Source: Actinomycetota bacterium (lineage in GTDB: Bacteria > Actinomycetota > Actinomycetes > S36-B12). From it: a stretch of 48,675 bases of DNA. Positions 7,473-16,377 of the stretch are shown piece after piece. A program made the translations under genes and the position numbers. The stretch's first letter is position 1, and each line of letters begins with the position of its first letter. The notes beneath the pieces were generated by a model. That model made no database searches. It had not been told where the DNA came from and was given only the letters and a program-made list of their open reading frames with translations. The DNA lies in NCBI GenBank assembly GCA_030645615.1, contig JAUSNB010000010.1, positions 1 through 48,675 on the forward strand. Reading direction: 5' to 3'.

Positions 7473-9719
7473 ATGACGCATCGGGCCCGGCGCCCTACGG
7501 CCGGGCTCGTGGCGATGACCTCGGCCACCCTGGTGGCCACCACGCTCCTCGTCGTCCCGGTCGCGTCTCCCGCGTCGGCCGACGTCACCATCACGACCGA
7601 CCAGTTCAGCCTCGGGATGGCGCCCGAGGAGGCCGGCGTACCGGGCGTCCCGGCCGGCTACATCCGGCTGTGGGACATGGGCGTGGCGTGGCGCGACGTG
7701 AACCCGGCGCCGGGGGTCTGGGTCTGGACGGTGCTCGACCAGCGCATCGCGCAGGTCGAGGCGGCCGGGGCGAAGGTGCTCTACGTCGCCGGCCTCACCC
7801 CCGAGTGGGCCGCCAGCAGCACCGATGGCGATCCCCGGTGGGGGGTCGGCTCCGCGTCGATGCCGAGGGACCTCAGCTACTACAAGGACTACCTCAACGA
7901 GCTCATGAGCCGCTACCGCAGCCGCATCGCTGCCGTCGAGGTCTGGAACGAGGCCAACCTGAGGACGTTCTGGACGGGCACACCGGTCCAGATGGCCAAC
8001 CTCACCGCACTTGCCAACAACCGAATCAAGGCGAACAGCCCCGGCACGGTCGTGCTGGCGGCCTCGACGACGACGCGACTGCCAGCCTCCATGCGCAACT
8101 TCTTCGCCCCCTATGCCGCAGCGATGGAGCCGATGGGCTTCCCGTTCGACGCATGGTCGATCCACACCTACCCCGCCGGGAACGCCAGCCCCGTCGAGCG
8201 CTACTCGGGCATCACCGACTGGACCAGCATCCTCATGGGAGCCGTGAGCAACGATGACCGCGCAGCGGCCAAGCAAGTGTGGGACACCGAGGTCAACTAC
8301 GGACTGGCGGGGCCGGGCACAACCCCGCACACCGACTTCGACGCCACGACCAGCGGGGCCTACGTGGCGCGGACCTTCGTCGACTCCATCCGCGCAGGCA
8401 TCGACGCGACGTTCTGGTACCTCTGGACGAACGGCCCCTACTCCCTGCTCGGCGTCCAGATGCACAAGGGCACGGACAGCACGATCGGCGCGTACAACCG
8501 GGTCAGGGAATGGACGAGCGGGGCCACGTTCACGGGATGCGACACGAGCAGCGACGGGGCGATCCGGTGCTTCTTCACGAAGGGTGACCCGTTCTACATC
8601 GCCATGTCGCCAACCGTCGCCGCCGTGGCGTACTCGCGCGGCCAGAAGCTGACCGCGCAGACGTGGGAGGGTGCGGTGCTGGACACCTCGGGTCCGGTCG
8701 CCCTGGGGATCGGCCCGGTCCGGTTCACCTGCGGGGCGGGGATCGACCCATCACGCTGCACGGCAGCAGGTGCCTCGATCGGCGGCGAAACCGGAAGCGG
8801 AAGCGGAAGCGAAAGCACGCCGGCGGCGGAAACCGCCCCGGGTGCCCCGACAGATCTTGAGGTGACCCCCGGCAACAAGACGGTCACCGTCAAGTGGCAG
8901 GCACCCGCCGCGGACGGCGGATCGAAGGTGCTCTCGTACACCGCCTACGCCACGGCGCAGGGGCGCAACAACGGAAGCTGCACGGTCAACGCACCCGCCC
9001 GCTCATGCACGATCAGGGACCTCGTGAATGGCAGGGCGGTCACGATCGTCGTGCGCGCCCGCAATTCGGTTGGCCAGGGGCCAGCGAGCCTAGGTCTGCG
9101 GACCACGCCGATCGCACCCGCTGCGCAGAACCCGCCGCGAAAGCCGGAAGACGTCAGGGTTGCCGGCATGTACCAGGGCGTGTACGTGCAGTGGAAGCCG
9201 CCGGCCTCGGACGGGGGCATGCCGGTCCTTCGATATCGAGTCACGGTGGACGTGCCGGCCGGCCCGGACAAGACCTGCATCGTCGAACCCAGCACGGGCG
9301 TCAACATCGAACTGAACAGGTGCGCCGTCGTCGGACTTGAAACCGGCGGGCACGTCCTCGTCAGCGTCGAGGCCAAGAACGCCAAGGGCTGGGGCCCAGC
9401 CTCCGCCCCTGTGTGGGGCGAGCCCGCTGCGACAGGGCCGCCTTCGTGGCCGTTGGCCGTCACCGTGGCGTCCGGGTCGTCGACCATCGTCACCGCGTGG
9501 CAACCCCCCACTTCCTCCGGTCGTACCCCCATTGACCACTACAGGGTCTGGGCCGCAAATCGGGCGACCCGTACGTCCGTGTTCTGCTCCGCACCGGCGT
9601 CCCGGCGCACCTGCAACATGCGGGATGTTCCAGCAGGCCAGTGGTTCGTCGTGGTGTATGCCGTGAACGAGGACGGCTTGAGCCATCGCAGCGACACGCG
9701 GGTCGTCCAGGTCGGTTAG
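7473..9719 (+). CDS. secreted clan-A glycoside hydrolase (GH39/GH5-like) with three FN3 domains
   Basis: 748 residues. A signal peptide (about 1-36, cleavage after SPASA) leads into a TIM-barrel glycosidase domain (about 40-345). The clan-A pair is visible: acid/base Glu160 in AAVEVWNEAN and nucleophile Glu273 in KQVWDTEVNYG, with FWYLWTNG near the barrel end. A beta-sandwich segment (350-435) and a GSGSGSES linker (about 441-448) precede three fibronectin type III domains (about 454-545, 552-648, 652-748), each with a characteristic Cys pair. The family includes beta-xylosidases and related exo-acting enzymes; the substrate here is unknown. It precedes the five-gene ABC operon on the same strand with a 72-bp gap. 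Confidence 0.85.
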   Translation: MTHRARRPTAGLVAMTSATLVATTLLVVPVASPASADVTITTDQFSLGMAPEEAGVPGVPAGYIRLWDMGVAWRDVNPAPGVWVWTVLDQRIAQVEAAGAKVLYVAGLTPEWAASSTDGDPRWGVGSASMPRDLSYYKDYLNELMSRYRSRIAAVEVWNEANLRTFWTGTPVQMANLTALANNRIKANSPGTVVLAASTTTRLPASMRNFFAPYAAAMEPMGFPFDAWSIHTYPAGNASPVERYSGITDWTSILMGAVSNDDRAAAKQVWDTEVNYGLAGPGTTPHTDFDATTSGAYVARTFVDSIRAGIDATFWYLWTNGPYSLLGVQMHKGTDSTIGAYNRVREWTSGATFTGCDTSSDGAIRCFFTKGDPFYIAMSPTVAAVAYSRGQKLTAQTWEGAVLDTSGPVALGIGPVRFTCGAGIDPSRCTAAGASIGGETGSGSGSESTPAAETAPGAPTDLEVTPGNKTVTVKWQAPAADGGSKVLSYTAYATAQGRNNGSCTVNAPARSCTIRDLVNGRAVTIVVRARNSVGQGPASLGLRTTPIAPAAQNPPRKPEDVRVAGMYQGVYVQWKPPASDGGMPVLRYRVTVDVPAGPDKTCIVEPSTGVNIELNRCAVVGLETGGHVLVSVEAKNAKGWGPASAPVWGEPAATGPPSWPLAVTVASGSSTIVTAWQPPTSSGRTPIDHYRVWAANRATRTSVFCSAPASRRTCNMRDVPAGQWFVVVYAVNEDGLSHRSDTRVVQVG
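8793..8816 (+). repeat. in-frame hexanucleotide repeat in the glycosidase linker
   Basis: Three perfect GGAAGC units (8793-8810) and one variant GAAAGC unit encode the GSGSGSES linker. A gain or loss of units would keep the reading frame and only change linker length. Confidence 0.75.
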
Positions 9720-9777
9720 CGACCACCCCTTCGCGACCTTGACGCTTGCGCATCATCGGTGTCCGGCCGGCTGGCGA

Positions 9778-9783
9778 TATGGT
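9778..9783 (+). promoter_or_regulatory. -10 element TATGGT for the five-gene ABC operon
   Basis: TATGGT lies 8 nt before the ATG at 9792. No Shine-Dalgarno sequence is present, so a leaderless operon transcript is inferred. Confidence 0.45.
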
Positions 9784-9791
9784 CCCGACGC

Positions 9792-11570
9792 ATGACGTCG
9801 TCGCGGCAGGGCGCAGTCCTGGCGGTGACTGCGTTCCTGGCGTGCGCGGCGGTGGCGGGGCTCGCGGGCGCCTCGCTGGCATGGTCCGCACCACGCGATG
9901 AGCCGTCCACCGGGTACCGAGCATACCTCGACCCGGGCGCTGGGCTGGAATCCATCGTCGTCATGCCAGCCGATGGGTCAGCCGATCAGTACGTCACCGC
10001 CAGTTCGGCGGTGTCGGGCTTCCTGGGTGGGCTGACCGGGATCCCGGACCAGTTCCTGGCCGCGGAGGTCGCGGCGGCCGCCGACGAGCTCGGTGCACTC
10101 GAGGACCAGCAGGTCCTGCGCAGCATGAGTGCCAAGGTGGACGCGGACGGACAGGTCGTGACGACCTTCTCGGCCTTCCTGCTCGCTAGCACGGGGCTGC
10201 TGAAGGTGGCCGAGACGAGCTCGAACGGCTTCGCCCTGGTGTACTCCCCTCCGATCGTGGACCTGCCCGCCGAACCGGTCGTCGGGTCCACGTGGTCCGG
10301 GGCCGGCTCGGTCAACGGCATCGCGGAGTACGAGAGCGAGGGCCGCGTCGAGGCGTCGGCCGACGAGGGCTGCATCGACATCGTGACGGCCCTGTCGATC
10401 CGGCTCGAGGGCTCGGACCTCTTCGCGAGCAACACCAGGTCCACCTGGTGCCTGGGCCGCGGTTCCACCCGGTCCACCGACACCGACTCCGGGCAGGTGG
10501 TCCTCGTCGTCGATCCGCCAGGCGCCCTCCCGCTCGCGGACGCCTTCCCGCCCGGCGCGCCTGGCTACCCCGCACCGGCGCCGCTGCCCTTCTTGTCGCC
10601 GTCCGTGCTGCAGCCCGCGGTGGTTGCCGGTGACCTGCTGGCCATCGTCAACGCCTCCAGTGAGGATGCCCTGGCGATTCCGATGCAGCCACCGACTGCA
10701 GTGCCGGGCGACGATCCGCCCGAGACCCTGGCGGTGGCGTGGATGCAGCATCCGGACGGCGACATCCTCGGCGCGGCCGGCGACGGCCAGAACCTCTACC
10801 TCACGACGACCCGTCGCGCTGTCACCAGCATCGATCGCACCGGCCGGCTGCGATGGACGGCCACGACGCCCGACGTGGCGGCCGGGGCACCAGCGATCGT
10901 CGACGATTCCATCGTCGTGGCGACCCTCGACGGCAGCGTGCACGCCTTCGACGCGCAGACCGGCGCGCCGCGCTGGACGACGACGATGGGCGATGCGGTC
11001 GTCGCTGCACCCGTGTCGACCGGTGGGCATGTCGTCGTCGCCGACATCGCCGGCCAGGTCCGGTCGCTGGCCGCCTCGGGCGACGTGGCCTGGTCGGTCG
11101 AGACGGCCGCCGTGACCGATCCGCTCACGGCCCTGGCAGACGGGTCCGTGCTCGTCGGTGACGATGACGGGTATGGCCACCTGATCGCGCCGACCGGTGT
11201 CATCGAGTGGACGGCCGTGCTCGCGGGATCGTTGCGAGGCCCGGCGCAGCGGGCAGGTGACGTCGTCGTGCTGCCCACGACCGGCGGTCTTCAGGGCCTG
11301 GCCCGCTCCAGCGGCGACGAGCGCTGGCGGGACGAGGAGTGGGCCGCGGCCAGCGTGTGGGGCGACGTGGCCGGACGTCCCTCCGTGCTGGCCACGATGC
11401 GCGGGCGGCTCGCCCGGGTCGGGGCCGATGGATCCATCGCCCCGCTCGCGACCGACCTCCTGGAGCCGACTGCGGAAGCCGTGACGGAACTCCAGGTGAT
11501 CGGAATCAAGGGCACCTTCCTGCTTTTGACCGACCGGGGCACCCTGCTGCCATGGCCGGAGGGCTCATGA
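9792..11570 (+). CDS. membrane-anchored PQQ-like beta-propeller protein
   Basis: 592 residues. A hydrophobic N-terminal segment (GAVLAVTAFLACAAVAGLAG, then ASLAWSAP) acts as signal or anchor. The middle is a beta-rich domain of unknown type. The C-terminal half (about 305-590) is a PQQ/BamB-like propeller with repeated blades such as VTSIDRTGRLRWTATTPD, VHAFDAQTGAPRWTTTMGD and LIAPTGVIEWTAVL. No PQQ-binding residues can be assigned; such propellers are often scaffolds. It is the first gene of a tightly overlapped operon (ATGA overlap with the next gene) with a double-FtsX permease and two ATPases, suggesting an extracytoplasmic partner of the transporter. The start at 9792 is supported by the -10 element 8 nt upstream. 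Confidence 0.8.
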   Translation: MTSSRQGAVLAVTAFLACAAVAGLAGASLAWSAPRDEPSTGYRAYLDPGAGLESIVVMPADGSADQYVTASSAVSGFLGGLTGIPDQFLAAEVAAAADELGALEDQQVLRSMSAKVDADGQVVTTFSAFLLASTGLLKVAETSSNGFALVYSPPIVDLPAEPVVGSTWSGAGSVNGIAEYESEGRVEASADEGCIDIVTALSIRLEGSDLFASNTRSTWCLGRGSTRSTDTDSGQVVLVVDPPGALPLADAFPPGAPGYPAPAPLPFLSPSVLQPAVVAGDLLAIVNASSEDALAIPMQPPTAVPGDDPPETLAVAWMQHPDGDILGAAGDGQNLYLTTTRRAVTSIDRTGRLRWTATTPDVAAGAPAIVDDSIVVATLDGSVHAFDAQTGAPRWTTTMGDAVVAAPVSTGGHVVVADIAGQVRSLAASGDVAWSVETAAVTDPLTALADGSVLVGDDDGYGHLIAPTGVIEWTAVLAGSLRGPAQRAGDVVVLPTTGGLQGLARSSGDERWRDEEWAAASVWGDVAGRPSVLATMRGRLARVGADGSIAPLATDLLEPTAEAVTELQVIGIKGTFLLLTDRGTLLPWPEGS

Positions 11571-13309
11571 CGGGCTACGTCTCGCTGGTCCGGGACTTCG
11601 TCACCGGGCTGGCCTCGAGCGTCGTCATCGATCCGGTTCGACGGGGCACCCTGCGCCTGCGCGGGCACTCCCCCCTCGTGGTTGGCATCGCGGTATTCGT
11701 CGCAGCCGTGTACGCGCTGCTGCTGGTGGCCATTGCGGCGGCCCGGCCCCTGCGCGCCGGGAGCGAGTTCGTCGCCGACACGTCGCGCGGGAACGTCAGC
11801 GTCATCCCCGCGTTCCTCGTGCCTCTCATGCTGTTCGTGCTCGGACTGGCCTTCGCCCTCGTCCTGGCCGGCTCGCTGCAAGCGCACCGGGCCGTGCGCG
11901 CCACGATCCTCGCCGTCGTCCTCGCGGTGCTGGGATCCTTCGTGATGGCCGTGCCCAGCCGCGAGGTGGCGGGCGCAGCCTGGTGGCTGGCAGTCGCCTG
12001 CCTGGCCGTGGCCGGCGCGTACAGCGTCATGAGGTGGTGGAGGCCAGGTCCCACCGGCATCGACTTCCTCGTCCTGCTCGTCCTGCTCGAGGCGACCATC
12101 GTGGCGGCATACCGCGCGACGGTGCTCGGGCAGGCGTCCAGCGAGCTGCGATTCGACATCGCCACCACCGCGCTGCTGCTGACCTACCTGGCGCTCCTGG
12201 CCAGCCCGGTGGCGTTCGCGGCCGGCCTGAGCGCCGTGGGCGTCGGGGTCTCCGCGAGTGCGTGGTCAGTCGGCTTCGCGGGCCGCTCCGTGCGGCGGCG
12301 GACGGTCCTGGCCATGGTCGTGCTCGTCGGCGCGTGGCAGGCATGGGTCACGGTGGGCAACATGAGGTCAGCCCTCGACGAGGACCTCGGCGACTGGCTC
12401 AGGCACCTGGCCGGAGCCGCGGTGACGATCGCACTCGCCTGGGGCGCATGGCATCTCTTCGCGGAAAGGCGGCGGGGCGGCTCCGCGGGGCCACGAGGTG
12501 GCAGCGCAGCCAGCATCGTCGAGCGGTCCGGGCGCTTCGGCCTGCCGATCGGATACGCCCTGAACGCCATCGTCATCCTCACCGCCCTGCTGACCATGGT
12601 CGTGATCGGGCTGTCCGTGTTCGCCCCCGACACCGATCCGGCCGCCCTGGGCGCCCTGATCGATTCGCTGTCGGCCGAGGGGGCCGTCTACGCCTCGAGG
12701 TGGCTGCTCATCGTGGCACTGGTGGTCGCCGCGATCCTCCTGAAGCGCCGCAGGCGTCCGGTCCTTGCAGCGATCGCGGCCGTCGATGCGGTGGTTCTTG
12801 CCTCGCTCCAGGCCAGCACCGCTGGCGCCGCGCTTGCCGACTGGGCGTGGCGCCCCGGCGACATCGGCGACATCGGCGTGCTGGTGGCGGCTGGCGCAGC
12901 CGTCGCCTGGCTGGCCCGGGGCCACCTGTCCCGTCAGCGGGCGCGCTTCCTGCTGCTGCTGCTGGTGATGTCGGCATTGGTGCGTCAAGCAGCGATCCTC
13001 GAGGTACCGATGGGCTTCTTGCTGAGCGCATCCGCGACGGGCCTGCTCGTCTTCGGCCTGTTCTGGTCCTTCCTGACCGGTGGGTCGGCCACCCACGAGG
13101 ACAGCCGCCATGCGCCGAGGGATCGCCGCCTGCTCATCTTCCTCGGCGAGTCGGTCTACGCCCTCGCCATCGTGGCCTGGGCCGTGATCGGCAAGGAGGT
13201 CGATGCGTCGGGCTCGCTCGCCAGGTCGACCGCACTGGCCGTCCTGACTCTGGGAACCTCCCTGGTCCTCCTCACGGTCTTCCAGCAGGCCCGTATCGTC
13301 CGGCCATGA
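11567..13309 (+). CDS. polytopic membrane protein of the ABC operon
   Basis: 580 residues with about 14 predicted transmembrane helices (for example VVGIAVFVAAVYALLLVAIA, AFLVPLMLFVLGLAFALVLA, VVIGLSVFAPD..., RARFLLLLLVMSALV). The start ATG overlaps the stop of the propeller gene by 4 bp with GGAGGG upstream, and the end overlaps the permease start by 4 bp, so translation is coupled throughout. No conserved catalytic motif or known transporter signature is visible. I do not recognise the family. Its invariable place between propeller and permease genes here suggests a structural or assembly role in the same complex. Confidence 0.75.
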   Translation: MTGYVSLVRDFVTGLASSVVIDPVRRGTLRLRGHSPLVVGIAVFVAAVYALLLVAIAAARPLRAGSEFVADTSRGNVSVIPAFLVPLMLFVLGLAFALVLAGSLQAHRAVRATILAVVLAVLGSFVMAVPSREVAGAAWWLAVACLAVAGAYSVMRWWRPGPTGIDFLVLLVLLEATIVAAYRATVLGQASSELRFDIATTALLLTYLALLASPVAFAAGLSAVGVGVSASAWSVGFAGRSVRRRTVLAMVVLVGAWQAWVTVGNMRSALDEDLGDWLRHLAGAAVTIALAWGAWHLFAERRRGGSAGPRGGSAASIVERSGRFGLPIGYALNAIVILTALLTMVVIGLSVFAPDTDPAALGALIDSLSAEGAVYASRWLLIVALVVAAILLKRRRRPVLAAIAAVDAVVLASLQASTAGAALADWAWRPGDIGDIGVLVAAGAAVAWLARGHLSRQRARFLLLLLVMSALVRQAAILEVPMGFLLSASATGLLVFGLFWSFLTGGSATHEDSRHAPRDRRLLIFLGESVYALAIVAWAVIGKEVDASGSLARSTALAVLTLGTSLVLLTVFQQARIVRP

Positions 13310-16300
13310 CCTCGCTGCGCCTGGCCCTCAAGGGGCTGCGCTGGCGAGCCGGCTCATCGCTTGCCGTCCTGCTCGTGGCGGTGGCTGCCGTCGGCGGCGC
13401 CGCGCTCGGGCCGATGTATGCGCACAGCGCCGAGGAGTCCTTGGTCAGGGACGGACTCGCCCAGGCGCCGACGGTCACGACGAGCGTCCAGTACCGCGGC
13501 GGCGTGGCCGGGCAGACGCAGTTCACGCCGATCGAGATACGTGACGCCGTCGAACAGCAGGCCGCCGATCCTGCGCTCGACCCGTGGTACCTGACCGGGA
13601 CCCTCGCCATGAGCGTGGTCAACGGCTCGCCCGCCACCGCCGACGGCGCCCTCGGCTCTGCCCAGGTCAGCTGGTATCGCGGGCAGTGCGAAGCCGTGAT
13701 CATCCTCGCCGGCCAGTGCCCCCGCGGACCCGGCGAGGCCATGCTGTCGGCCCGCACCGCCGACCAGGCTGGCGTGGGCCTGGGCGAGCAGGTGCGGCTC
13801 GGCATCACGGCCGACCCCGCGCAGGACCAGGCGACAGTGGTGGGGCTGTATGACGCGGCCTCGGCAGACCCAGCGGTCTGGGGACTGGGCACTCCGCAGC
13901 AGTTCCGGACAGCGGCGATCGAGGGCCAGCCCGATCGGCTCGACGAGGTCCTCGTCGACGAGGCCACGATGTCAGGCATCAGCGGCGACGTCAGCGTGTC
14001 GAGCCTTCGCCAGCTGGACGCGCAATCCGTCGGGCTCAGCGGCGTCGACGCGATGCGCGCGGCGGTGGAGACCGCCACTGCCATCCCGAATCCCGACGAC
14101 ATCAGTGGCGCACGAACGGTTGCCACGAGCGGCCTGCCCGCCTTCCTGGACAGCCTCCAGCCCCAGGTGGACTCCATGCGGGCCGCGACGGTCGCGGTCA
14201 CCCTCCAGCTCGTGCTGCTCGCCTGGTTCGTCCTGTTCCTGCTCGTCTCGGCGACCAGCGAGGAACGCGCGGGTGAGATCGCCCTCGCGAAGCTCCGCGG
14301 GATGACGCCGCGATCGACGGTCTCGTTCGGGCTGGCCGAGCCCGTCCTGCTCCTCCTGGTGGCCGTGCCCATCGGCCTGGCGCTGGCCTGGTTGGCGGAC
14401 GTGTTCCTCGCTCGCGCCTACCTGGGCGCGGGAACGGACGTCGCCGTCACGCCGGTCGCCCTGATCGCTGCCATCGCCACGTGCCTCGGCGGGGCGTTGG
14501 CAGCGGCCCTGGCTGCCCGCGGCATCCTCACCGCACCGGTTCTCGAGCAACTGCGTCGCACGAGCGGACGCCGGGCCAGGCTCCTGCGATCAAGCGCCGT
14601 CGATGCGATGGCCGTCGCCCTGGCCGTCGCCGGCATCTACCAACTGCGCCGGGGGTCGACGGATGGATTGGCTCTGCTCGCCCCCGGCCTCATCGCCCTG
14701 GCCGCTGGCCTGCTGGCGGCCCGTGCCCTGCCCCGTCTCGCCCGGATCGCCGTCTCGCGCACGCGGACGTCGTCGTCGGTAGCCTCGTTCATCGCCGTGC
14801 GCAACATCGCGCGACGGCCGTCCGGCCTGCGGATCGTCGTCCTCCTGACCCTCGCGATCGGCATCGCGGTGTTCGCCATCGACGGCTGGTTCGTTGCCTC
14901 GGCGAACCGCGACCAACTGGCCCGGGCGCAGGTCGGGTCGGCGACAGTCCTCACGGTCAGCACGGACTCCCCTGGTGCCCTCCTTGCCGCCGTCGACGAG
15001 GTGGACCCCGACGGCAACGCAGCGCTGGCGGCCGTCACCGTGAGCAACGGCGATGGCGGACTGATCGCCGTCGATGCGTCCCGGCTCGCTGCTGTGTCGT
15101 CCTGGGATCCGACGTGGGCCGGGAACACGCCCACTGGCATCGGATCCACGTTGCACCCACCATCGCCCTCGCCCTCCATTGCAGTGCAGGGCGGGCTCAC
15201 CGCCGATGTCACCCTCGACCGGCGCTCGGGCGATGCCCGCGTGCTGTTCGCAGTCGCCGTGCGGGACGCTCGGGGAGTCCCCCACGAGATCGAGGCGGGC
15301 GAGCTCGCCGACGGCAGCCAGCGGGTTACGGCCGACTTGCCGATGTGCGAGGACCAGCCCTGCACCCTGACTGCCCTGACGTTCCGCCAGCCGATCGAGA
15401 TCCCGTCGACCGCCGTCGAGGCCGACATTGGCATCTCCGCGGCTTCCGATTCCCTCGGGCCTGTCGACTTGGCCCCCGTGGGCGCGGCCGGCTGGCGCCC
15501 CGGTGCCAGCTCGATCCAGGTCCCAGTCGACGCAGGAGCGGCCGTTGCATCAGCCACGGCCGGCACGCTCGGCCTGCAGGTGAGCCTTGATGGGCCGGCC
15601 GACGCCGCGGTCCAGGTCGCCGACCATCCGGACCGGCTGCCGGTCGTCCAGGGCAGCGAGCTTGCGGCCCGCCCGGATACATCCACCGTCGTGTCCGGGC
15701 TGGATGGCCGGTTCGTCGGCATCGATGTTCGCGGCGAGGGGGTATTGCCGCGCCTGCTGAGCCAGGGCACCCTGACCGACCTCCCCTACGCCCTCGCCGC
15801 GATGGAATCCGCCCCGGGGCCATTCACGGCAATGGTCTGGCTCGGCGCATCCGCCCCGCCGGACACCGTCGCTGACTTGGAGCGCGCCGGGCTGGTCGTC
15901 CTCGGGCAGGAGACCATCGCGTCGCGCTCGGCCGAGCTGGACCGCAGCAGCGAGGCGCTGTCGCTGCGACTGTTCGTCCTGGCCGCTCTCCTGGCGCTGG
16001 CGCTGGCTGCGGGAACCCTCCTGGCCTCCGCGTACGTGGTGACCCGGCGCCGAGGCTACGAGCTGGCTGCCCTCCGCGCACTCGGCGCATCGACTCGTAC
16101 CCTCGTCGGGACCGGGCGAACCGAGCAGTCGCTTCTCGCCGGGACGGGCGTGGCCCTCGGCACGGCAGCGGGACTCTGGTCCGCCAGCCTGGCCATCCCT
16201 GCGTTGCTCGGCGCGTCAGCCGCTGGCGGGCCACCCCCGTGGTTCGGCCCGGCCTGGGTGCCTGTCGGTGTCGTGGTCGCAGGCGCACTCGCCCTGCTGC

Positions 16301-16377
16301 TGCTCGTCGCTGATGCTGGATCCCGCCGGATCGCGCGCAAGGCCGTGCCCGAGTTGCTCAGGCAGGTGCAGGAATGA
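13306..16377 (+). CDS. ABC permease with two FtsX domains (MacB-like superfamily)
   Basis: 1023 residues, about twice a normal FtsX subunit. An N-terminal helix (17-37) is followed by a first extracytoplasmic domain (about 40-285) and FtsX domain 1 (about 290-410, with EERAGEIALAKLRGMTPRS as coupling helix region). A second N-terminal-type helix (about 483-530, RIVVLLTLAIGIAVFAIDG) leads to a second extracytoplasmic domain (530-870) and FtsX domain 2 (884-1015, with TRRRGYELAALRALGASTR). This is a fused pseudo-dimer of a mechanotransmission-type (type VII) transporter. Such permeases move or extract lipids, lipoproteins or peptides at the envelope rather than import solutes. It overlaps both neighbours by 4 bp. 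Confidence 0.88.
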   Translation: MTSLRLALKGLRWRAGSSLAVLLVAVAAVGGAALGPMYAHSAEESLVRDGLAQAPTVTTSVQYRGGVAGQTQFTPIEIRDAVEQQAADPALDPWYLTGTLAMSVVNGSPATADGALGSAQVSWYRGQCEAVIILAGQCPRGPGEAMLSARTADQAGVGLGEQVRLGITADPAQDQATVVGLYDAASADPAVWGLGTPQQFRTAAIEGQPDRLDEVLVDEATMSGISGDVSVSSLRQLDAQSVGLSGVDAMRAAVETATAIPNPDDISGARTVATSGLPAFLDSLQPQVDSMRAATVAVTLQLVLLAWFVLFLLVSATSEERAGEIALAKLRGMTPRSTVSFGLAEPVLLLLVAVPIGLALAWLADVFLARAYLGAGTDVAVTPVALIAAIATCLGGALAAALAARGILTAPVLEQLRRTSGRRARLLRSSAVDAMAVALAVAGIYQLRRGSTDGLALLAPGLIALAAGLLAARALPRLARIAVSRTRTSSSVASFIAVRNIARRPSGLRIVVLLTLAIGIAVFAIDGWFVASANRDQLARAQVGSATVLTVSTDSPGALLAAVDEVDPDGNAALAAVTVSNGDGGLIAVDASRLAAVSSWDPTWAGNTPTGIGSTLHPPSPSPSIAVQGGLTADVTLDRRSGDARVLFAVAVRDARGVPHEIEAGELADGSQRVTADLPMCEDQPCTLTALTFRQPIEIPSTAVEADIGISAASDSLGPVDLAPVGAAGWRPGASSIQVPVDAGAAVASATAGTLGLQVSLDGPADAAVQVADHPDRLPVVQGSELAARPDTSTVVSGLDGRFVGIDVRGEGVLPRLLSQGTLTDLPYALAAMESAPGPFTAMVWLGASAPPDTVADLERAGLVVLGQETIASRSAELDRSSEALSLRLFVLAALLALALAAGTLLASAYVVTRRRGYELAALRALGASTRTLVGTGRTEQSLLAGTGVALGTAAGLWSASLAIPALLGASAAGGPPPWFGPAWVPVGVVVAGALALLLLVADAGSRRIARKAVPELLRQVQE

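Noticed and set aside
9978-11180. 400-codon open frame on minus opposite the propeller gene
   Set aside because: Gly/Arg/His-rich with no recognisable fold; the plus-strand propeller blades explain the codon bias.
11983-13305. 441-codon upstream extension of the permease frame
   Set aside because: Lies out of frame over the membrane-protein gene and is Arg/Pro-rich; the ATGA overlap at 13306 and the transmembrane start of the permease show the real beginning.
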